Positions 49,756 to 57,746 of a stretch of DNA of 64,000 nt are shown here, in pieces. The stretch covers positions 10,891 to 74,890 of the forward strand of contig CAXYYS010000004.1 in assembly GCA_964293585.1 (NCBI GenBank), given 5' to 3'. Position numbers and translations under genes: made by a program. The DNA is from JAKVKY01 sp964293585. Its GTDB lineage: Bacteria; Bacillota; Negativicutes; Acidaminococcales; Acidaminococcaceae. Below the pieces are notes generated by a model. It was not told the DNA's origin. It did not search any database and was given only the letters and a program-made list of their open reading frames with translations. The first letter of the stretch is position 1. Each line of letters begins with the position of its first letter.

Positions 49756-51840
49756 ATGCCGGATTCGGGGGAGTGGCGGCGCTACTTTGAAGAGGTGCGG
49801 GGCCGTGCTAAGGACAGCATGCATCTGGAAGTAGATCTGCAGGCCTGGCGCGACAACTTGCAAGTTAAGAACAGGGAGCTGCAGGTACAGCTGCAGGACA
49901 AAAACAAAAAGCTGCAGGGCGAAATGGCTGCTCAGGCCAGGGTTCTGCGCAGCAAAGTGGACCAGCAAACCGGAATATACCGCCGTTATGCGGGAGAGGT
50001 GCGGGTCCGGGCCGGGGAGTCCGTACCCAGGGATATGGGCGCCCAGCTGAAAGCACAGCTGGCGCAGATGCAAACCAGCGGTACTGCGGCAGCACGTACC
50101 GGTGTTCGCACTTTGCAAACCGGTACGGAAAAATTACAACAAAAAGTACAGGAACTGCAACCTTATGTAAAAGCGGCGGGCGGTTTCTGTCTGGATAAAG
50201 TACTGCGGGCGGGAGTTTTTGCCGCCGGTGCGGTAGTAGTGGCGCGCAATCAGCTGGAACCTTGGGTGCAGCAGGCCTGGGCTAAGACTAAAGTGTACAG
50301 TGCCAGGGCCAAAGTAAGCGCTGCTGCTAAAACAGCGCAAGCCCAAGTGGTAGCACGGGAAAAATATGCCCAGGCTAAAGTTTTGGGCAAAGAAAAATAC
50401 GCCCAGGCTAAAATTGTGGCCGGGGAAAAATACGCCCAGGCCAAAGTTGTAAGCAAAGAAAAATACGCCCAGGCTAAAATTGTGGCCGGGGGAAAATATG
50501 CCTGCGTTCAAAAGGTGGCAGGAGCCAGATATGGCCTGCTGCAAACTAAAATTAATAAGCTTGTGCAAAAAGTGCGGGAGCCGAAACAGCTGCCCCCGGT
50601 TGCGCCTGTAGAAAATAATTCAAAACCGACAGAAGTTGTTACGCCGACGGAAGTTGTTACGTCGGTTCCCCAAGTTATGCCCAACGAAATTATTACGTCG
50701 GCTCCTCAAGTCACGCCGGTAGAAGTTGTTACGCCCACCCGGGTGGTGTCAGGCATCCTGGTACCGGTACAACATGTGCGGCCCTGGGAACAACTGCGTA
50801 CCTTGTTGCGCGAAGAACTGCCGCCGTTTTCCCGGGAGGGAGTTAAAACTTTTTTTGCTTACCGGGAACGGTTGTCCCGGCGGCATCTGTTTGCGCAAAT
50901 CTGGGTGACCGGTGCCCTGACCGTGATCCTGCTGGCGGCTTTTTTGGCGCTGGGCAAAGTAATTTTTGGCCAGTCTGCCGGTAACGAACACCTGCCGGAA
51001 ATGACTTTGCTGTTATGCATCCCCCTGGTCCTGGCCGCCCTTAAAGGTCTGGCCCTGGTGGAGCAGCGGCTGCACGATTTAAATTTAAGCGCCTGGGATA
51101 TCTTGATCTTCCTGGTCATCTTCGGCTTGCTTTTCTTTTTAATTTTAGGCGCCATCGTTGGCGACATGTATAAATTTATGGCCTTTATCTGCTGGCTGAC
51201 TTTTTTGTATGTGACGGTGGGCATGGTGGCCCTGCTTTATACCCGTGGCACCATGGGCGCCAATACTTACGGCGCGCCGTCCTTTGTGCTGCCGGACCTG
51301 GATCCCTGGCGGCACTGGTGGTCCCAGTTTTTTAGTAAGGCGGGCTGGCGTAAGGCCGGCGCTTTGCTGCGGCAACCGGCACGCTGGCAGCTGGGTGAAC
51401 GGGCGGGCCGGGCTCAGGCCTGGCTGCGGCAGGAATATTTTACGTATCAGGGCCGCTTGAACCGGAAAGCTTATTTTTACCGGGTCTCTTATCTTTGCAC
51501 CGGGGCGCTGGGATTCAAACTGCTGGCAGAACTGGCGTCGGCCCTTTTCCTGGCCTGCATGGATACCGGTACCCTGGGCGGCTGGGCCTTGTGGCAACAG
51601 GCGGACTATCTGTTAAAGCTGCTGGTCAAGGCAGGCCTGGTCCTGCTGGTTTGCTGTCAGGCGGGACCGGAAGTGCGGCGTCTGCACGACCAGGGTAACA
51701 GCGGCTGGTGGGCGCTCCTGGCTTTAGTGCCGGGCATAAATTTAGTGTACTGGCTGCGGCAATACTGCTGCCGGGGCGACCGGGGCGGCAACGCCTACGG
51801 ACGGGACAGCGTGCTCCGGGACGTGGACGACGAATATTAA
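49756..51840 (+). CDS. Large membrane protein with coiled-coil/11-residue repeats and two DUF805 domains
   Basis: 694 residues. N-terminal 1-160: charged helical, Gln-rich. Residues 201-255 are five 11-residue repeats of the type REKYAQAKVLG, an amphipathic hendecad pattern as in LEA or apolipoprotein-like helices. A Val/Pro/Thr linker (290-340) follows. Two DUF805-like membrane domains come next: a diverged one (FFAYRERLSRRHLF ... VEQRLHDLNLSAWDILIFL ... GANTYGAP, about 360-515) and a canonical one (TYQGRLNRKAYFYR ... RRLHDQGNSGWWALLALVP ... GGNAYGRD, about 555-690). DUF805 proteins are of unknown function. AAGGGG lies 7 bases before ATG 49756. Confidence 0.72.
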   Translation: MPDSGEWRRYFEEVRGRAKDSMHLEVDLQAWRDNLQVKNRELQVQLQDKNKKLQGEMAAQARVLRSKVDQQTGIYRRYAGEVRVRAGESVPRDMGAQLKAQLAQMQTSGTAAARTGVRTLQTGTEKLQQKVQELQPYVKAAGGFCLDKVLRAGVFAAGAVVVARNQLEPWVQQAWAKTKVYSARAKVSAAAKTAQAQVVAREKYAQAKVLGKEKYAQAKIVAGEKYAQAKVVSKEKYAQAKIVAGGKYACVQKVAGARYGLLQTKINKLVQKVREPKQLPPVAPVENNSKPTEVVTPTEVVTSVPQVMPNEIITSAPQVTPVEVVTPTRVVSGILVPVQHVRPWEQLRTLLREELPPFSREGVKTFFAYRERLSRRHLFAQIWVTGALTVILLAAFLALGKVIFGQSAGNEHLPEMTLLLCIPLVLAALKGLALVEQRLHDLNLSAWDILIFLVIFGLLFFLILGAIVGDMYKFMAFICWLTFLYVTVGMVALLYTRGTMGANTYGAPSFVLPDLDPWRHWWSQFFSKAGWRKAGALLRQPARWQLGERAGRAQAWLRQEYFTYQGRLNRKAYFYRVSYLCTGALGFKLLAELASALFLACMDTGTLGGWALWQQADYLLKLLVKAGLVLLVCCQAGPEVRRLHDQGNSGWWALLALVPGINLVYWLRQYCCRGDRGGNAYGRDSVLRDVDDEY

Positions 51841-51866
51841 GAGCGGTGGTACTTACTCTTGCTTTG

Positions 51867-51875
51867 TGTTATAAT
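51867..51875 (+). promoter_or_regulatory. Extended -10 promoter of map
   Basis: TGTTATAAT, a perfect -10 with TGN extension; no clear -35. Confidence 0.5.
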
Positions 51876-51924
51876 AATAAATTAGCAATATATTAGTATG
51901 AATACGAACAAAGGAGCAAGACAC

Positions 51925-52782
51925 ATGTCAGATTTATGTTGGTGTGGCAGCGGTAAACCTTACGAAGTTTGCCACAAGCCTATAGAAGAAAAGATCAAAG
52001 CGTTTCAAAAACGGGGCTGCACGGTCCCGGACCGGGATATGCTCAAGACCCCGGCACAGATTGCCGGTATCCGCAAGGCCTGCGAGATTAACACCGCCGT
52101 GCTGGATATGGTGGCCCAAAAAATTAAGACGGGCATGAGCACGGAAGAAGTAGATAAACTGATTTATGATTTCACGGTGGCCCGGAAAGCTATTCCCGCC
52201 ACCCTGGGTTTCTGCGGCTTCCCTAAAAGCTGCTGCACCTCGGTGAACGACCAGGTCTGCCACGGCATCCCCAGCAAGGATGTAATCTTGAAGAGCGGCG
52301 ATATCGTCAACGTGGATGTAAGCACCATTTACGGCGGTTACTACGCCGATGCCAGCCGGATGTTTGAGATCGGCCGGGTGGACAAAGAGAAAAAAGATCT
52401 GGTAGCCATCACCAAGGAATGTTTGAACCGCGGCGTCAAGGCTGCCAAGCCCTGGGGCTTTGTGGGTGATATCGGCGCCGCCATCGCGGAGCTGGCTCAT
52501 AAACACGGCTACAGCGTGGTAAAAGAATTTGGCGGGCACGGCGTGGGCGTACAGTTCCACGAAGACCCGTTCATCTGCCATGAAGGCAGAAGAAATACCG
52601 GCATGCTCCTGGTGCCGGGCATGATTTTTACTATCGAGCCTATGATCAACACGGGCACGGACAAGGTGTTCGTGGATGAGGAGAACGAGTGGACGGTATA
52701 CACCGAAGACGGCGGCCAGTCTGCCCAATGGGAGCACACCATCCTGATCACGGACACGGGCGCGGAGATTTTAACATACTAA
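51925..52782 (+). CDS. map: Methionine aminopeptidase, SEC-C-tailed type
   Basis: 285 residues. An N-terminal SEC-C-like zinc motif (CWCGSGKPYEVCH) precedes the catalytic domain; metal ligands are visible in VNVDVSTIYGGYYADASR (two Asp), GHGVGVQFHEDP (His), FTIEPMI (Glu) and QWEHTILIT (Glu). Removes the initiator methionine from new proteins; the zinc motif probably docks on the ribosome. ATG 51925 follows AAAGGAG by 8 bases, so the frame's earlier ATG at 51898 is rejected. Confidence 0.93.
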   Translation: MSDLCWCGSGKPYEVCHKPIEEKIKAFQKRGCTVPDRDMLKTPAQIAGIRKACEINTAVLDMVAQKIKTGMSTEEVDKLIYDFTVARKAIPATLGFCGFPKSCCTSVNDQVCHGIPSKDVILKSGDIVNVDVSTIYGGYYADASRMFEIGRVDKEKKDLVAITKECLNRGVKAAKPWGFVGDIGAAIAELAHKHGYSVVKEFGGHGVGVQFHEDPFICHEGRRNTGMLLVPGMIFTIEPMINTGTDKVFVDEENEWTVYTEDGGQSAQWEHTILITDTGAEILTY

Positions 52783-52867
52783 GGGGATGTTCGTCGTGAT
52801 TACCAGTGGTTTTTCCTATGCGGCGTTACATGAACTAAAGAACAAACAGTGGCGCTAGTCGCCATAC

Positions 52868-52911
52868 AAAAAGTCCCTGCAGATTACAAAATCTACAGGG
52901 ACTAATTTTTT
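52868..52911 (+). terminator. Terminator within the 44-bp repeat, copy 1
   Basis: GTCCCTG.AGATT/ATCT.CAGGGAC stem, then TAATTTTTT. An exact copy of all 44 bases lies at 54391-54434, on the other side of the ATPase gene. Confidence 0.8.
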
Positions 52912-53047
52912 TGCTCAGCCCAATTTAAGAAACAAATTTTTTGCCCAGCCACTTTTTACAAAGGAAAAATAGCAAAGGTTGCAAAAATAATTTATAGAAA
53001 TAAATACGGTTAAAATTACTGAGTATAAAATCGCATAAAATAGCTAA

Positions 53048-53076
53048 TTGATTTAAATTTAACTTAGCGGTATAAT
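53048..53076 (+). promoter_or_regulatory. Promoter of the DUF4143 ATPase gene
   Basis: TTGATT, 17-base spacer, TATAAT. Confidence 0.65.
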
Positions 53077-53130
53077 ACGAAGTAAAAGTAGCAATAGTTG
53101 CAAAAATAATTTCTAAGGGAGGCGCTGACC

Positions 53131-54381
53131 ATGGAAATCCAGAGAAAAATCTATCTTGATGCCCTGCTGCGGAAACGGCAGAACGGTCTTATTAAAATCA
53201 TCACCGGCATCAGAAGATGCGGCAAATCCTATTTGTTGCGTACGCTTTTTAAACAGCAGCTGCTGCGGGAAGGCGTTCCGGCGGATCATATCCTGGAGAT
53301 GTCCTTTGACTCCATCGCTAACGCCGCGTATCTGGACCCCCACAAGTTTTACGACCTGGCCCGGTCCCAAACCCGGGGTGAGGGCCTGTATTATATACTG
53401 CTGGACGAGATTCAGCTCATGGATAATTTTGAAGCGGTTTTAAACGGCTTAAACGACCAGAAGAACGTGGATCTTTACGTGACGGGCAGCAACGCCCGCT
53501 TCTTGTCCAGGGATATTGTCACGGAATTTGCCGGCAGAGGGGACGAGATCCATATGTACCCGCTGTCCTTCCGGGAATTCATGTCTGTGTATGAGGGGGA
53601 AACATTCCGGGGCCTGCTGGAATATTTAACTTACGGCGGCATCCCGCTGGTGGTCCTGGCAGCGGCGCAGGACAAGGCGCCCCTTCTGCACTCCTTGTTT
53701 GCCGAAACTTATATCCGGGACATCATCAAGCGCCACCGGGTCAGGAATCCCAGGGAGCTGGAAGATTTGCTGAACATCCTGGCTTCGGCCATCGGGTCCC
53801 TCACTAATCCCCAAAAATTGCAAAATACTTTCCGAAGCGTAAAAAAATCCCGCATCACGGCGAATACCATCAACAAATATCTTGACTATTTGGAAGACGC
53901 TTTTCTGGTGGAGGCGGCCCAGAGATATGATATTAAGGGAAAAGCCTATATTGAGACACCCAAGAAATATTATTTTACCGACCTGGGACTGCGGAATGCC
54001 AGACTGGGTTTCCGGCAAAATGAGCCTACCCACAGCGTGGAGAATGTTATTTATAACGAACTAAGGCTGCGGGGTTTTGAGGTGGACATCGGGGTGGTGC
54101 CGGTGGCAGCTAAAAATAAGGACGGGGCTGTGATCAGAAAACAGCTGGAGATAGATTTTGTCTGCAACCGGGGCGGCAAGCGCTATTATGTGCAGTCTGC
54201 CTATGCCATGGCGGATGCGGAAAAGCGGGCGCAGGAAATCCGGCCCTTCCTGAAGACGGCGGATTCCTTCAAGAAGATCATCATCACCAATGACCTGGTG
54301 CCCACGGCCTATGACGACCAGGGTATCCTGACCATGAACCTGCTGGACTTTCTGTTAGACGGGGAAAGTCTGGACAAATAA
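53131..54381 (+). CDS. AAA_14/DUF4143 family ATPase
   Basis: 416 residues. Walker A GIRRCGKSYLL, Walker B YYILLDEIQ, sensor YVTGSNARFLS, then the DUF4143 region (YIRDIIKRHRVRN; TINKYLDYLEDAFLV; KYYFTDLGLRNARLG) with a nuclease-like EIDFVCNR segment. The family is widespread, often patchy between strains and of unknown function; a link to mobile or defence-like cassettes has been suggested by distribution only. Flanked by an exact 44-bp direct repeat containing terminators. AAGGGAGG precedes ATG 53131. Confidence 0.88.
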   Translation: MEIQRKIYLDALLRKRQNGLIKIITGIRRCGKSYLLRTLFKQQLLREGVPADHILEMSFDSIANAAYLDPHKFYDLARSQTRGEGLYYILLDEIQLMDNFEAVLNGLNDQKNVDLYVTGSNARFLSRDIVTEFAGRGDEIHMYPLSFREFMSVYEGETFRGLLEYLTYGGIPLVVLAAAQDKAPLLHSLFAETYIRDIIKRHRVRNPRELEDLLNILASAIGSLTNPQKLQNTFRSVKKSRITANTINKYLDYLEDAFLVEAAQRYDIKGKAYIETPKKYYFTDLGLRNARLGFRQNEPTHSVENVIYNELRLRGFEVDIGVVPVAAKNKDGAVIRKQLEIDFVCNRGGKRYYVQSAYAMADAEKRAQEIRPFLKTADSFKKIIITNDLVPTAYDDQGILTMNLLDFLLDGESLDK

Positions 54382-54390
54382 AAGCCACAT

Positions 54391-54434
54391 AAAAAGTCCC
54401 TGCAGATTACAAAATCTACAGGGACTAATTTTTT
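54391..54434. terminator. Terminator within the 44-bp repeat, copy 2
   Basis: Identical to 52868-52911. Here it serves both the ATPase gene (plus) and the ttcA-like gene (minus, T-run of five). Confidence 0.85.
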
Positions 54435-55221
54435 ACTTTTTCTTCTGCGCCCAAAACGCGTGGAACAGCGCCACCATTTCTTGTTGCGAAGGTTGCTCCG
54501 GCCAGAGTTCCGTGCCGGGCGTAACGCGCATGGCGGCGGCCAGATGGTCGTACAAATCCGGAAATTGCTTTTGCAGCACCGGTACCAGTTCTTTCATGGA
54601 CTGGCGCTGAGTGTGACCGTCATACTGGCAGGGATTTTTTAAAGGTTGCAGGCCCAGCTCTTTACCCAGGGCGATAATCTCGCTTTCCCGGTAATAGAGC
54701 AGCGGGCGGATCAAGGTCAGGCCGCTGCGCGACAAATTTGTCACCGGCAAAAAAGTTTTCAGCTGGCCGCTGGTAAACAGGTTCAGCAAAAAAGTTTCCA
54801 CGGCGTCATCGTGATGATGGGCCCAGGCCACCTTGTTAAAGCCCAATTCTTTAGCCTTGCGGTTGGTAGCCGCCCGGCGAAAATAGGCGCAGGTAAAACA
54901 GGGGGTGTTGCCCAGGTGCTGCCACAACTTTAACACGTCCACCTGCTCGCTGTAGTGTTTCAGCCCGTAGCCGGCGCAAAAACTTTCCAGCTCCGCCTTA
55001 GGGAAATGGTCGTCGAACATGGCGTCCACGGTATAGCAGGCCAGCTCAAAAGGGATGGGGGCATATTTTTGAATCTCGGCCAGGGCCGCGGTGAGGAACA
55101 TACTGTCCTTGCCGCCGGACAGGCCGATGAGGATCTTGTCCCCGGGGGCCAGCATTTTAAATTCGATTAAGGCCCGCCACAGTTTTGCCAGATGTTGGGC
55201 GGGTACAAAAGTTTTAGACAT
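54433..55221 (-). CDS. TtcA-family tRNA 2-thiolation protein (PP-loop ATPase)
   Basis: 262 residues. PP-loop LSGGKDS, the CFTC pair that can hold an iron-sulfur cluster, and WAHHHDDAVETFLLNLF, all typical of TtcA/TilS-type enzymes; a C-terminal block CQYDGHTQRQ is also TtcA-like. TtcA thiolates C32 of certain tRNAs. ATG 55221 with AAGGAG upstream is chosen; the frame continues to 55317 without support. It is divergent from pcrA. Confidence 0.83.
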   Translation of the reverse strand: MSKTFVPAQHLAKLWRALIEFKMLAPGDKILIGLSGGKDSMFLTAALAEIQKYAPIPFELACYTVDAMFDDHFPKAELESFCAGYGLKHYSEQVDVLKLWQHLGNTPCFTCAYFRRAATNRKAKELGFNKVAWAHHHDDAVETFLLNLFTSGQLKTFLPVTNLSRSGLTLIRPLLYYRESEIIALGKELGLQPLKNPCQYDGHTQRQSMKELVPVLQKQFPDLYDHLAAAMRVTPGTELWPEQPSQQEMVALFHAFWAQKKK

Positions 55222-55317
55222 AAGGACTCCTTGACGACAGCGGGCCCAAGCGCTAAAGCTGCCGGTTCTGCCAAAGGGAACCGGACTAATTTTTGCGCCC
55301 GCAGGTTTATAAACCAT

Positions 55318-55346
55318 TTTACCACGTCCGCCGGATATGGTAAAAT
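55318..55346 (+). promoter_or_regulatory. Promoter of pcrA-ligA
   Basis: TTTACC, 17-base spacer, TAAAAT with a TG one base upstream of the -10. Confidence 0.5.
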
Positions 55347-55400
55347 AAATAATTAGGCGACAGCAGGTACGTCAGCCTAAAATATACCGGAGGTTTTCCC

Positions 55401-57734
55401 ATGACAGATACGATGCAAGGTTTGAATCCGGAGCAGGCAGCAGCGGTGAAGGCCACCGAAGGCCCCATGCTGATCTTAGCCGGCGCCGGCAGCGGCAAGA
55501 CTAAAGTGTTAACGTGCAGGATTGCACATTTATTAGATATGGGCGTGTCCCCCTTCAGAATCCTGGCCATCACCTTTACCAACAAGGCGGCCAAGGAGAT
55601 GCGCCACCGGGTGGATAAGATGGCCGGTCCCCGGGCCAAAAGCGTGTGGCTGCATACCTTCCACGGTTTCTGCGCCCGCATCCTTAAAAACGACGTGGAA
55701 GCGCTGGGACCCTACAATCATAACTTTGTCATTTACGATACCACCGACGGCAAGACGCTGATCAAGAATGTTTTAAAAGATCTGCAGCTGGATGAGAAAC
55801 GCTTCCAGCCCGCAGGGATGCTCAGCGCCATCAGCAACGCCAAGAACGCTTTGCAGGATGCGGCGGCGTATGCCCGGTCGGCGGCCGGTTTTTATGAAGA
55901 AAAGGTGGCCCAGGTGTACGCGGAGTACGAGAAAAGACTGCTGCGCTGCAACGCCATGGACTTTGACGATTTGCTGCTGGTAACTATCCGCATGTTCGAT
56001 AAATGCCCGGAGGTGCTGGCCAAATACCAGGAGGCCTTCGATTATATTTTGGTAGACGAGTACCAGGACACCAACCATGCCCAGTACATGCTGACCCAGA
56101 TGCTGGCAGCCAAACGCCACAATTTGTGCGTGGTGGGCGACGCGGACCAGAGCATTTACGGCTGGCGGGGCGCGGATATCCGCAACATCCTGGACTTTGA
56201 AAAAGATTTTCCCCAGGCCCGGCTGCTGAAGCTGGAGCAGAACTACCGTTCCACCGGCGTGATCTTGGACGCGGCCAACGCGGTGATCAAGAATAATACG
56301 GGCCGCAAGCCCAAGAAACTGTGGACCGAGAATCCGAACGGCCGGCAGATTACTTATTATCAGGCCTTTGACGAAAGGGACGAGGCCCGCTTTGTGGTGG
56401 AACAGGCCCAGGCGCTGATCCAAAAAGAAAAGCTGGGCTACGGCGATATGGCCGTACTGTACCGGACCAATACCCAGTCCCGGGTGCTGGAAGAAATTTT
56501 AGTCAAGAGCGGCATCGCCTACAACATGGTGGGCGGCCTTAAATTCTATGACCGCAAGGAAATCAAGGACGTGATCGCCTATCTGCGGGTGCTGCATAAC
56601 CCGGCAGATAATTTAAGCCTGCTCCGGATCATCAACGTGCCCAAGCGGGGCCTGGGCGACAGTACCCTGGCCAAGCTGACGGACTATGCCAATGCCCAGC
56701 AGCAGACTTTGTTTGAGGTGGTGACCGCCGCCAGCCAGGTGCCGGATCTGTCCCCACGCTTTGTGCCCAGGCTGGAACAATTTGGCCAGACCCTGTTTGA
56801 ACTGCTGGGGATGGCGGACCAGGTACCGGTGCAGGATTTAATCGAAGCCGTCATTACCAAGACCGGCTACAAGGCCGAGCTGGAAGCGGAAAAGAATCCC
56901 CAGAACGAAAGCCGGCTGGAGAACCTGGAAGAACTGAAATCCGTGGCCCAGGACTTTTTAAGCGAAGACGAGGGCGAACACACCCTGTCGGATTTTCTGG
57001 AACATGTGGCCCTGGTGTCGGACATTGACGATGCCAAGCTGGATGACGATAAGATTACCCTGATGACGCTCCACAGCGCCAAAGGTTTGGAGTTCCCGGT
57101 AGTATTTCTGGTGGGCCTGGAAGAAGGTTTGTTCCCCCACGCCCGCACCCTGATGAACGAAGAAGAAATCGAGGAAGAACGGCGCCTGTGCTACGTGGGC
57201 ATCACCCGGGCGGAACGGTTCCTGTTCCTGTCCAGCGCCAGCATGCGTACCATTTACGGACGCACGTCGCCCTGCATGGTCAGCCGGTTCCTGGAAGAAA
57301 TTCCCCGCAACCTGGTTACGGAGTACAAACGGCCGGTGGAAGAAGTGGATCTGGACCAGCCCGGTTACGGGTTCCACGGGCACCGGAGTTTTGCCAAAAG
57401 TTACAGCAGCGGCGGGATGGGCAGCGGCTCTTACGCCAACAAGATTCAGGATAAGGAAGAAACCTTTAGTTTTGGCCGGGACGGCGGCGTGGGCAGTGGC
57501 GCCCGCCGCAGCGCGGACCGCAACTTGAGTACCAGCCACAGTTATAAACCCACCGTGGGTGCCGGCACCAAAACTACTTTTGCCCCCGGCGATAAAGTTA
57601 CCCACGCCAAGTGGGGCCTGGGCACGGTGGTAGGCGTCAAAGCTTCCCGGGACGGGCAGGAGGTCCAGGTGGCCTTTGCCGGTCAGGGCATCCGCAGCCT
57701 GCTCACCAAGTACGCGGTGCTGAAGAAAGTGTAA
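55401..57734 (+). CDS. pcrA: ATP-dependent DNA helicase PcrA/UvrD
   Basis: 777 residues, the usual PcrA length. Helicase motifs in order: Q-motif LNPEQAAAV, Walker A AGAGSGKTKVL, Ia TFTNKAAKEM, II LVDEYQDTN, III GDADQSIYGWRGAD, IV LEQNYRST, V MTLHSAKGLEF and VI YVGITRAERFL. The C-terminus has the Tudor-like fold that binds RNA polymerase (FAPGDKVTHAKWGLGTVVG). Unwinds DNA 3'-5' in repair and rolling-circle replication. CGGAGGT lies 7 bases before ATG 55401. ligA follows after 12 bases, the common pcrA-ligA operon. Confidence 0.95.
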   Translation: MTDTMQGLNPEQAAAVKATEGPMLILAGAGSGKTKVLTCRIAHLLDMGVSPFRILAITFTNKAAKEMRHRVDKMAGPRAKSVWLHTFHGFCARILKNDVEALGPYNHNFVIYDTTDGKTLIKNVLKDLQLDEKRFQPAGMLSAISNAKNALQDAAAYARSAAGFYEEKVAQVYAEYEKRLLRCNAMDFDDLLLVTIRMFDKCPEVLAKYQEAFDYILVDEYQDTNHAQYMLTQMLAAKRHNLCVVGDADQSIYGWRGADIRNILDFEKDFPQARLLKLEQNYRSTGVILDAANAVIKNNTGRKPKKLWTENPNGRQITYYQAFDERDEARFVVEQAQALIQKEKLGYGDMAVLYRTNTQSRVLEEILVKSGIAYNMVGGLKFYDRKEIKDVIAYLRVLHNPADNLSLLRIINVPKRGLGDSTLAKLTDYANAQQQTLFEVVTAASQVPDLSPRFVPRLEQFGQTLFELLGMADQVPVQDLIEAVITKTGYKAELEAEKNPQNESRLENLEELKSVAQDFLSEDEGEHTLSDFLEHVALVSDIDDAKLDDDKITLMTLHSAKGLEFPVVFLVGLEEGLFPHARTLMNEEEIEEERRLCYVGITRAERFLFLSSASMRTIYGRTSPCMVSRFLEEIPRNLVTEYKRPVEEVDLDQPGYGFHGHRSFAKSYSSGGMGSGSYANKIQDKEETFSFGRDGGVGSGARRSADRNLSTSHSYKPTVGAGTKTTFAPGDKVTHAKWGLGTVVGVKASRDGQEVQVAFAGQGIRSLLTKYAVLKKV

Positions 57735-57746
57735 GGAGGAATCCTC

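Larger units (their letters stand above)
52783..53130. other. AT-rich gap between map and the DUF4143 ATPase gene
   Basis: 348 bases. It holds a 20-codon ORF (GTG 52796 to TAG 52858, preceded by AAGGGG) that may be the stump of a lost gene, the 44-bp terminator repeat at 52868-52911, an imperfect 27-bp direct repeat (GTTGCAAAAATAATTT core) near 52969-52996 and 53091-53116, and the ATPase promoter. Base composition is much more AT-rich than the neighbours. Confidence 0.6.

Noticed and set aside
52868..54434. The ATPase locus as an insertion sequence or transposon
   Set aside because: The 44-bp repeats are direct and contain terminators; no transposase, inverted ends or short target duplication are visible.
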